Source of the DNA: Flavobacterium caseinilyticum
GTDB taxonomy: Bacteria; Bacteroidota; Bacteroidia; Flavobacteriales; Flavobacteriaceae
Direction of reading: 5' to 3'
DNA length: 45,620 nt
NCBI RefSeq assembly: GCF_004349085.1
Contig: NZ_SMFM01000013.1
Span: 1 to 45,620, forward strand
The notes below the pieces were generated by a model. That model was not told the origin of the DNA and did not search any database. It saw only the letters and a program-made list of their open reading frames with translations. The translations under genes and the position numbers were made by a program. Below are positions 18,332-25,030 of the stretch, in pieces (within the stretch, counting starts at the first letter, position 1; the number at the start of each line of letters is the position of its first letter).

Positions 18332-19405
18332 TTAATTAAGGTTTAAGATTTCCGCTCCTTCTGTTGCAAAAGAGGTACACAGTTCAAAAGCCTTTTGGGT
18401 TTTTAGCTGTGCCGTACCACCCATTACAATACTCTGTAGCTTGGCTTCATTATCTTTGTAATTGCGTACATTCTGATAGTATCCTGTCACGGCGTTATAC
18501 GCTCCAAACAAAGTACCTTTGGTTGTTTCCATCTGCTGTGTATCACTAAGCATAGCGTAGGTAAAAGCATCTTCTACTGTGTTTTTGAACAAGGTGGAAA
18601 CTTCATCTTCCGCACCTTTTTTCAATAAATCAAATGTTTCCTTATTTGGACAAAGCGATAATTGGATTAGCTTTTTTACCTCTTGGTCAGTTACCTTTAC
18701 TTTAGCCCATTGGTTGAATATGCCCTCTAATTGGTTGCTCAGTGTATTTGCCAATCCCATAACCTTGTGAGCATCATCCAAACGCTGTTTTGCTCCCGAA
18801 GTATGTTTGATGCGTACCACGTTACTCATCGAACGAAGCGAAGCATTAAGGGTGTTTTGGCATACGATTCGGATAGGTGTAAATGCTGCGGTAATGCTTC
18901 CGCTGCCATCGTGCGAAGTAGTCAAAAAAATGTACTTTTCGGTAACATCGTCTCCATTGCCTACTCGGATGTAGTCGGGCAGTTTTGCGGTGATAAAAAT
19001 GCGCTCCCCGTTGCCCAATGCTCCTGCGGTTTCATATAATATGCCTTCGTCACCGCCTACAATGGCATCGAAGAAATTGAACGCTTCACGGTTTTGTACA
19101 ATGTGGTAATCCTTGCCGACTACTCCCAATACCGCATTGTTATCGGTGCGTATGTTGGCGAAATAGTTAGGTACTTCCAATTCGCTGTTGCCTATCTCTA
19201 TGCCGTTAGCCGTTTCGATAATGCCGGAACCTTTTGTAAATAGGGGGCTTTTAGCTACTTCATAGTCTAATCCTGCATGTTTTATCGCTTCTCCGCTTGT
19301 TGGGTATTGCTCCACAATCTGCCCCAATCCGTGCCATGCTTTTTCTTTTACGCTAAAGAATGAATAACGTCCTGTTTCGCTGTTAAAATTGATATTATGT
19401 GCCAT
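18332..19405 (-). CDS. DUF932 (phage/plasmid-like) protein
   Basis: The 357-residue protein opens with the DUF932 pattern KEKAWHGLGQIVEQYPTSGEA and contains IRIVCQNTLNASL, both hallmark segments of this phage/plasmid-associated family. Such proteins are common beside ssb and PRTRC genes in Bacteroidota elements. Biochemical activity is unknown; a role in element DNA maintenance is inferred from company. It lies 45 bp downstream of ssb. Confidence 0.87.
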   Translation of the reverse strand: MAHNINFNSETGRYSFFSVKEKAWHGLGQIVEQYPTSGEAIKHAGLDYEVAKSPLFTKGSGIIETANGIEIGNSELEVPNYFANIRTDNNAVLGVVGKDYHIVQNREAFNFFDAIVGGDEGILYETAGALGNGERIFITAKLPDYIRVGNGDDVTEKYIFLTTSHDGSGSITAAFTPIRIVCQNTLNASLRSMSNVVRIKHTSGAKQRLDDAHKVMGLANTLSNQLEGIFNQWAKVKVTDQEVKKLIQLSLCPNKETFDLLKKGAEDEVSTLFKNTVEDAFTYAMLSDTQQMETTKGTLFGAYNAVTGYYQNVRNYKDNEAKLQSIVMGGTAQLKTQKAFELCTSFATEGAEILNLN

Positions 19406-19450
19406 GATTTTAAAATTTTAAATTGTTAAAAATTATTTAGATGCTCGTTG

Positions 19451-19828
19451 TTAAAACGGGAGGTCGTCCTTTGTATCGTCATTGTTGTTTCCTGTAGAAG
19501 CCTGTTCCGCTTCGGTTTTCTTACCGCCCCCGTGAAGCTTGATTTGCGAGGTGTTGAAGTTCAGTCCTGCGTGTGGTTGTCCGTCACTGCCTGTCCACGC
19601 TCTTGCACTCACTTTGCCTGTCAGTTCTACCACCGTGCCTTTTGTGAGTATCTGCGCTACTTTTGGACTAAGCCAATAGGCGCAGTCGAAATACGTTGTC
19701 TGCTCTATGCGCTCACCCGCTTTGTTTTTGTAGCTGTCGTTGATGGCTACCGAAAAGTTTACTACTGTTTTGCTGTTGGACACGTTGCGTACCTGCGCAT
19801 CCGCTGTCACTCTTCCTGTGATGTTCAT
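19451..19828 (-). CDS. ssb: Single-stranded DNA-binding protein
   Basis: The 125-residue OB-fold protein starts MNITGRVTADAQVRNVSNSK and ends with the acidic tail DDTKDDLPF, the motif with which SSBs recruit partner proteins. It is shorter than chromosomal SSBs and element-encoded, protecting the transferred single strand or replication intermediates. It is the first gene of the minus-strand PRTRC operon. Confidence 0.92.
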   Translation of the reverse strand: MNITGRVTADAQVRNVSNSKTVVNFSVAINDSYKNKAGERIEQTTYFDCAYWLSPKVAQILTKGTVVELTGKVSARAWTGSDGQPHAGLNFNTSQIKLHGGGKKTEAEQASTGNNNDDTKDDLPF

Positions 19829-20662
19829 AATTTCTACGATTTTTAGTGATTAATTTTTTTTGAAATTTTATTCGGCAATGTGAGGAGGTGCTGTTTTGTT
19901 TCATCAAATCCATTTGTAATATTTTATTTCTCATTGCTGACATTTTTTTTATTCGTCTAAAGAGCCGGAGTATGCTATGTTTTGTTTCATGAGCATAAAA
20001 AGGTGAGTGTTTAGCAATAGCAAGGCTTTGATAAAAAATACAACCTGGATGGGTGGAGATTTTTTATCAAATCTGAAGGACCAGGCCTTGCTATTTCGTT
20101 AAGAACACGGAGTTACCTTTGCTCCTGAAATAAGACAAAAGCATACTGGTTTTTGAATACAAAAATGAAGGGGAAGTAATGATGATTTGTATTAGACAAA
20201 TGCAAATGAGATTAAAATTTGACAAAGGATTAAATATCCTAGCTCAATTACCGACCCATCCATTGGATTTAGTATACTCAATCTGTAAGCCGCATTAATT
20301 ATTTTACCATTATGGATGAGCTTTGAAATAATAAGGTATGCATAAAATGATCTAAGTTGCCGTGGGAAAAGATTGTAATTGATTTGGAATAGGAGCGGTA
20401 GCGCAACGAGGACATGGAAGATTTAGTATAAGGGATTGAAAGAGTGTTTATCAAGCCCTATTTTTATGAATTTTCCATCGTTACCTGTCTAAAAGTAAGT
20501 TTGATTCTTGGGTAGAAAACCGGTTAAATTGACCAGCATTTTTTAGCATAAAATCGTATGAAATTGTATGCAGGATTTTATAAGAAAATTGAAAAATAAG
20601 TTTTTACCGTATATAAGTTTATAACTACTTTAGCCAATATTCAAAAAAGTCAAAAAAATACA
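19829..20662. other. 834-bp non-coding region with direct and inverted repeats
   Basis: No gene is supported between ssb (minus strand) and hsdM (plus strand). The stretch near ssb carries the 13-bp direct repeat TGTTTTGTTTCAT at 19892-19904 and 19978-19990. A long two-part inverted repeat lies at 20016-20095, annotated separately. The remainder is unremarkable AT-rich DNA with a near-consensus -7 box TACTTTAG (20626-20633) 29 bp before hsdM. The region must contain the ssb-operon and hsdM promoters and probably the junction between backbone and restriction cargo. Confidence 0.5.
20016..20095. repeat. Nested inverted repeat, candidate structured RNA or origin element
   Basis: AATAGCAAGGC (20016-20026) pairs with GCCTTGCTATT (20085-20095). 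Directly inside it, TTTGATAAAAAAT (20027-20039) pairs with ATTTTTTATCAAA (20059-20071). The left arms are contiguous and the right arms are separated by 13 nt, giving a 24-bp bulged stem with a 19-nt loop. It lies outside any gene, upstream of ssb. Confidence 0.6.
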
Positions 20663-22255
20663 ATGTCAGACGAACAAAAGAAACTCTTAGAAACCCAATT
20701 ATGGGCGATTGCCAATATCCTAAGAGGTAAAATATCAGCCAATCAATTTCAAGACTACATATTAGGTTTTATCTTTTACAAATACCTTTCGGAAAAATTA
20801 GAAAAAAAAGCCAATGAGTTCCTAAAGCCAGATGGAATTGTGTTTAATACTATTGACGAAAATAGTATTGATGGTAAAGCTATTTTAGAAGCTTTAAAAG
20901 AAGCCATTGTTGAATCCTTAGGATATTTTCTAAAACCATCCGAACTGTTTACAAATCTTGCAAAAAAAGGAAATGCAAAGGTTATTAATCAAGACGATGA
21001 AGAGCAAATTCAAAGCACTTTTATTCTCGAAGATTTAGCCAACGTTTTAAACTCTATCGAAAAAAGTACCATGGGATCTGAGAGTCAAGACGATTTTGAC
21101 AACCTGTTCTATGATATCGATTTGAACTCAACTAAAATTGGTCGTACCACCAAAGACCGTAACGATGTTATTGTAAAAATACTTACGGCCCTTGACGAAA
21201 TTGATTTTGATTTAGACAATACCGAAGGCGATGTTTTGGGTGATGCCTACGAATACCTAATTGCAAAATTTGCAGAAGGTGCCGGACAAAAAGCAGGTGA
21301 ATTTTACACACCGCAACAAGTATCGAGTATCTTGGCCAAAATTGTTACAACTCGCAAAAGCAAGTTAAAATCAGTTTATGACCCAACATGTGGTAGCGGA
21401 TCGCTTCTACTTCGCGTAGCTCGTGAAGTAGAAGAGGTTGGACATTTTTACGGACAAGAACAAAACCGTACGACCTACAACTTAGCGCGAATGAACATGA
21501 TTTTGCACGATGTAAATTATCATAAGTTCGATATTAAAAACGAAGATACGCTCGAAAAACCACAACACTTAGATTTTAAGTTTGATGCCATCGTAGCCAA
21601 TCCTCCATTCTCAGCAAAGTGGTCTGCCAATCCTATTTTTACCAATGACGAGCGATTCTCGCAATACGGCAGACTAGCACCTGGAACCAAAGCTGATTTT
21701 GCTTTTATCCAACACATGGTGCATCAGCTAGACGATAGTGGTATTATGGCGTGTATTGCACCGCATGGCGTATTGTTTCGTGGTGCTGCCGAAGGACACA
21801 TTCGTAAATATTTAATTGAAGACTGCAACTACATTGATGCCATTATTGGTTTACCGTCTAACTTGTTTTATGGCACGAGTATTCCAACCTGTATTTTGGT
21901 ATTGAAAAAATGCAAAGAAACCCCAGAAAACATTTTATTCATTGATGCCAGTAATGATTTTGAAAAAGTAAAAAATCAAAACGTACTACGTGAATTTGAC
22001 ATTGATAAAATTATTGAAACCTATCAAAACAGGACCGTAATAGACAAATATTCTAACGTAGCAACTCTCGAAGAGGTAAAAGCTAATGATTACAACCTGA
22101 ACATTCCACGGTATGTAAACACATTTGAAGAAGCGATCGCTATTGATCTAAATGCGGTGGCTGATCAATTGCAAAGCATTGATTTAAAAATGAATGAAGT
22201 AGACAAAACCATTGCTGCCTTTTGTAGTGAACTCCAAATTAAAACCCCTTTTTAA
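20663..22255 (+). CDS. hsdM: Type I restriction-modification DNA methyltransferase (HsdM)
   Basis: The 530-residue protein has the helical N-terminal HsdM domain, the conserved GEFYTPQQVSSILAKIV, the SAM-binding motif DPTCGSGSLLLRV near residue 239 and the catalytic NPPF near residue 312. NPPF marks an N6-adenine methyltransferase. With HsdS it methylates the target site and with HsdR it forms the restriction complex. hsdS starts 1 bp after its stop. Confidence 0.97.
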   Translation: MSDEQKKLLETQLWAIANILRGKISANQFQDYILGFIFYKYLSEKLEKKANEFLKPDGIVFNTIDENSIDGKAILEALKEAIVESLGYFLKPSELFTNLAKKGNAKVINQDDEEQIQSTFILEDLANVLNSIEKSTMGSESQDDFDNLFYDIDLNSTKIGRTTKDRNDVIVKILTALDEIDFDLDNTEGDVLGDAYEYLIAKFAEGAGQKAGEFYTPQQVSSILAKIVTTRKSKLKSVYDPTCGSGSLLLRVAREVEEVGHFYGQEQNRTTYNLARMNMILHDVNYHKFDIKNEDTLEKPQHLDFKFDAIVANPPFSAKWSANPIFTNDERFSQYGRLAPGTKADFAFIQHMVHQLDDSGIMACIAPHGVLFRGAAEGHIRKYLIEDCNYIDAIIGLPSNLFYGTSIPTCILVLKKCKETPENILFIDASNDFEKVKNQNVLREFDIDKIIETYQNRTVIDKYSNVATLEEVKANDYNLNIPRYVNTFEEAIAIDLNAVADQLQSIDLKMNEVDKTIAAFCSELQIKTPF

Positions 22256-22256
22256 T

Positions 22257-23324
22257 ATGGAAATAGTACAACCAAAATTAAGGTTTCCAGAGTTTAAAGG
22301 AGATTGGAATAAGAAATTGATTAAAGAAGTATTGTCAATTGGCAGCGGTAGAGACTATAAACATTTAGAGAAAGGAAATGTTCCTGTTTTTGGTACAGGA
22401 GGTTTAATGAATTATGTTAATGATTTTTTATACGATGGTGAAACAGTTTGTATTGGAAGAAAAGGAACGATAGATAAACCTATGTATTTTGATGGAAAGA
22501 TATGGACAGTAGATACATTATTTTACACTAATAAATTTATCAATTCAACACCTAAATTTATATATAATCTTTTTCAAAGAATTAATTGGAAAGAATACAA
22601 TGAAGCTTCGGGCGTGCCAAGTTTATCTAAAAGTACAATTGAAAAAATTGAAATTAAATTACCGCTAATTGAAGAACAAACCCGTATTGCCAATTTCCTT
22701 TCATCAGTAGATGAAAAACTAAACCTTTTAAAAGAAAAAAAAGCCCTTTTAGAAGACTACAAAAAAGGTATCATGCAAAAAATCTTCAACCAAGAAATCA
22801 GGTTTAAAGATGATAATGGTGAGGATTTTGAGGATTGGGAAGAGAAAAGTATCGGAAATATACTTACAATTGGTAGTGGTAGAGATTATAAACATTTGAA
22901 TTATGGAAATGTACCTGTTTTTGGTACAGGTGGTTTAATGACATTTGTAGATAGTTTTTTACATCAAGGCGAAACTGTTTGCATTGGACGTAAAGGTACA
23001 ATTGATAAACCAATGTATTATAATGGAGATATTTGGACTGTAGATACTTTATTTTATACTCATACTTTTATAGAATCAATACCAAAATTTGTTTATTATG
23101 TTTTTCAAAGTATAAATTGGAAACAACATAATGAAGCTTCCGGTGTACCAAGTTTGTCTAAAAGTACAATTGAACAAATTTTAATAAACGTCCCTTCAGT
23201 TGCTGAACAAACCAAAATAGCTAATTTCCTGTCAGCCATTGATGAAAAAATAGCATTAGTTTCCAATCAAATACAAGATACCCAAGAATATAAAAAAGGA
23301 TTGTTACAGCAAATGTTTGTGTAA
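22257..23324 (+). CDS. hsdS: Type I specificity subunit (HsdS) with two near-identical TRDs
   Basis: The protein has 355 residues from the ATG at 22257, directly after the hsdM stop; an in-frame ATG at 22212 lies inside hsdM and is less likely. Two half-repeats each contain a target-recognition domain followed by a helical spacer. TRD1 (from about residue 30) and TRD2 (from about residue 205) share blocks such as IGSGRDYKHL, GNVPVFGTGGLM, ETVCIGRKGTIDKPMY and NEASGVPSLSKSTIE. By eye they are roughly 80% identical over ~105 residues. HsdS halves normally differ and read two different half-sites; here both should read the same half-site, predicting a palindromic bipartite target. Codons of the two halves differ, so this is not a fresh duplication. 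Confidence 0.95.
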   Translation: MEIVQPKLRFPEFKGDWNKKLIKEVLSIGSGRDYKHLEKGNVPVFGTGGLMNYVNDFLYDGETVCIGRKGTIDKPMYFDGKIWTVDTLFYTNKFINSTPKFIYNLFQRINWKEYNEASGVPSLSKSTIEKIEIKLPLIEEQTRIANFLSSVDEKLNLLKEKKALLEDYKKGIMQKIFNQEIRFKDDNGEDFEDWEEKSIGNILTIGSGRDYKHLNYGNVPVFGTGGLMTFVDSFLHQGETVCIGRKGTIDKPMYYNGDIWTVDTLFYTHTFIESIPKFVYYVFQSINWKQHNEASGVPSLSKSTIEQILINVPSVAEQTKIANFLSAIDEKIALVSNQIQDTQEYKKGLLQQMFV

Positions 23325-23374
23325 ATAAAAACACTATAGAAAATAAAAAAATTATCGATTACATTATTTTAGAA

Positions 23375-23527
23375 ATGGAATCAAAAGAGTTTCTAGTAAT
23401 TGAGGTTTTAAACAAGATTAAAGAGGGATATCTTCCATTAGGAGGAATTGCATTGGCTGTAGATTCTGGAAAATTGACAGTATTTAAATATTTTGCTCAG
23501 GCTATGGTTAAATACGATGATAAATAA
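23375..23527 (+). CDS. Small DUF1737-like protein
   Basis: A 50-codon frame starting MESKEFLVIEVLNKIKEGYL, continuing PLGGIALA and ending FAQAMVKYDDK. The combination xxIKEGYLPLGGIxxA followed by xQAMVK is the core of DUF1737, a family of very small proteins of unknown function. The N-terminus is a little shorter than usual. It lies between hsdS and a duplicated scrap of the hsdS 3' end, so it looks inserted into the restriction locus. Confidence 0.6.
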   Translation: MESKEFLVIEVLNKIKEGYLPLGGIALAVDSGKLTVFKYFAQAMVKYDDK

Positions 23528-23560
23528 ATGATATCCTAATCCGAAATACTATTAGAATAA

Positions 23561-23617
23561 AATCTAATTGAAAAATTGGATGATAAAAATGTATTGTTGC
23601 AGCAAATTTTTGTGTAA
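23561..23617 (+). pseudogene. Remnant of an hsdS 3' end
   Basis: The frame ending at TAA 23615-23617 reads NLIEKLDDKNVLLQQIFV. Its last eight residues mirror the true HsdS C-terminus (GLLQQMFV), and the DNA around 23591-23617 resembles 23300-23324. It is a leftover hsdS tail, without a start or the rest of the gene. Confidence 0.55.
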
Positions 23618-23619
23618 AT

Positions 23620-23648
23620 ACTTCGAGATTTATCAATAATCTCGAAGT
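23620..23648. promoter_or_regulatory. Operator-like dyad upstream of fic (copy 1)
   Basis: ACTTCGAGATT (23620-23630) and AATCTCGAAGT (23638-23648) form a perfect 11-bp inverted repeat with a 7-bp spacer. It ends 6 bp before the -7 box TATATTTG (23655-23662), so it covers the -33 region. The same 9-bp arms and 7-bp spacer recur at 24993-25017 before hsdR. No T-run follows, which argues against a simple terminator. Confidence 0.6.
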
Positions 23649-23654
23649 ATTTAC

Positions 23655-23662
23655 TATATTTG
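23655..23662 (+). promoter_or_regulatory. -7 promoter box for fic
   Basis: TATATTTG matches the Bacteroidota -7 consensus TAnnTTTG and lies 23 bp before the fic ATG, directly after the dyad at 23620-23648. Confidence 0.6.
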
Positions 23663-23685
23663 AACTCTTTAATAATACTGTTAAG

Positions 23686-24990
23686 ATGGAAGATGCACCG
23701 AAAATGATTTTTAATCAAAAAATATTTGCACTGGCAAATAAACCAGATGTGGTTGTTAAGATAAAAGAAATTAATAACGAGTATTTATATTGGGATAAAG
23801 TAAAATATAAAAAAATATTAGATTTAGATCCTATACAACTTTGGTCTGCCGTAAAAATGGCAAGAGCGGTAAATTACAAAAATATCTCTTTTGGTAGTTA
23901 TCAATTTAATTATGTGACTACTGATTATATTCAAAAAATACTTCACTATTTTGATATGAATATCGGTGGTTATATGGGAGCAAATAATGTTGTTCCAGAT
24001 GCTGATAAAACTAGATATTTGGTAAGTGCTATTATGGAAGAAGCTATCTCTAGTAGCCAGATAGAAGGAGCCAATACTACCCGTAAAAAAGCTAAAGAAA
24101 TGCTTCGTAAAGAAGTAAAACCAAAGACCAAGTCAGAACAAATGATTGTAAATAATTATGTTACAATCAAACACATCACACAAAATCGCAATGACGATTT
24201 AACCCCTGAAAAATTGTTATACGTTCACGGACTAATTGCTTGTGATACATTAGACGATAAAAAAGAGGAAGGCGCATTTAGAATATCTGATGATGTACAA
24301 GTTGTCAATCATATTGATGGCGAAGTCGTGCATACACCTCCTAGCCATAAAGAACTGGAAATATTAATTAAAGACTTATGTGACTTTTTTAATGCTGATA
24401 GTAAAGAAACTTTTATGCACCCTATCCTTAAAGCAACTACTATTCATTTTATGATTGGTTACATTCACCCTTTTACAGATGGAAATGGTAGAACGGCGCG
24501 TGCCTTGTTTTACTGGTATTTATTAAAAAAAGGATATTGGCTTACAGAGTATTTATCTATTTCAAAGATTATTCAGGATACTAAAAATCAGTACGAGAAA
24601 GCCTATTTATATACCGAAGCAGATGCCAATGATTTGACTTACTTTATGACCTATCATTTAAAGGTGATGGACAAATCGTTCGAAGCATTAAAAGAATATA
24701 TTCAACTGAAACAAAAAGAAAATTTACAAATTGCAAGTTTTGTTAGAATTCCAAATGTTAATGAACGTCAAGCGCAATTATTAAAAATACTATACGATGA
24801 ACCAGAAAGTATTTTTACTGTAAAAGAAGTAGAGAATAGATTTTTAATATCAAATTTTACAGCACGAACTGATTTGTTAGGTCTCGTAAATCTTGACTTT
24901 TTAGATATAATTCAAGTCAATAAAGTGAAACAAAACTTTGTGCGTTCTGAAAAATTCTTAGTATTATTAACCAAATATAAAATTAAATAA
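23686..24990 (+). CDS. Fic-family protein with C-terminal winged-helix domain
   Basis: The 434-residue protein has an N-terminal Fic_N-type region with the inhibitory motif SSSQIEG near residue 121, then the full Fic active-site motif HPFTDGNGRTAR near residue 261. Its catalytic His and the phosphate-binding Asn and Arg residues are intact. The last ~80 residues (from about 355) resemble a winged helix (RQAQLLKILYDE, then FTVKEVENRFLISNFTARTDL). Fic enzymes usually transfer AMP to hydroxyl side chains; the N-terminal motif blocks ATP binding until relieved. Genes of this type are often found inside type I restriction loci, though their job there is unclear. It lies between hsdS and hsdR, flanked by matching dyads. 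An inner ATG (M7) is possible. Confidence 0.92.
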   Translation: MEDAPKMIFNQKIFALANKPDVVVKIKEINNEYLYWDKVKYKKILDLDPIQLWSAVKMARAVNYKNISFGSYQFNYVTTDYIQKILHYFDMNIGGYMGANNVVPDADKTRYLVSAIMEEAISSSQIEGANTTRKKAKEMLRKEVKPKTKSEQMIVNNYVTIKHITQNRNDDLTPEKLLYVHGLIACDTLDDKKEEGAFRISDDVQVVNHIDGEVVHTPPSHKELEILIKDLCDFFNADSKETFMHPILKATTIHFMIGYIHPFTDGNGRTARALFYWYLLKKGYWLTEYLSISKIIQDTKNQYEKAYLYTEADANDLTYFMTYHLKVMDKSFEALKEYIQLKQKENLQIASFVRIPNVNERQAQLLKILYDEPESIFTVKEVENRFLISNFTARTDLLGLVNLDFLDIIQVNKVKQNFVRSEKFLVLLTKYKIK

Positions 24991-24992
24991 AC

Positions 24993-25017
24993 TTCGAGAT
25001 TTGTAAAGAATCTCGAA
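24993..25017. promoter_or_regulatory. Operator-like dyad upstream of hsdR (copy 2)
   Basis: TTCGAGATT (24993-25001) and AATCTCGAA (25009-25017) have the same arms and 7-bp spacer as the dyad before fic. It lies between the fic stop and the hsdR start. Its left arm overlaps a near-consensus -7 box, GAGATTTG at 24996-25003. Confidence 0.6.
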
Positions 25018-25030
25018 CTATTAATATAAC

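Noticed and set aside
19448..19846. 132-codon plus-strand frame opposite ssb
   Set aside because: It is a mirror of the clearly recognised ssb gene.
19713..19943. Minus-strand frame upstream of and overlapping ssb
   Set aside because: It runs out of frame through the conserved ssb N-terminus; no family pattern.
22212..22256. Upstream start for hsdS inside hsdM
   Set aside because: The extension lies within the hsdM end and the ATG at 22257 gives the standard HsdS N-terminus.
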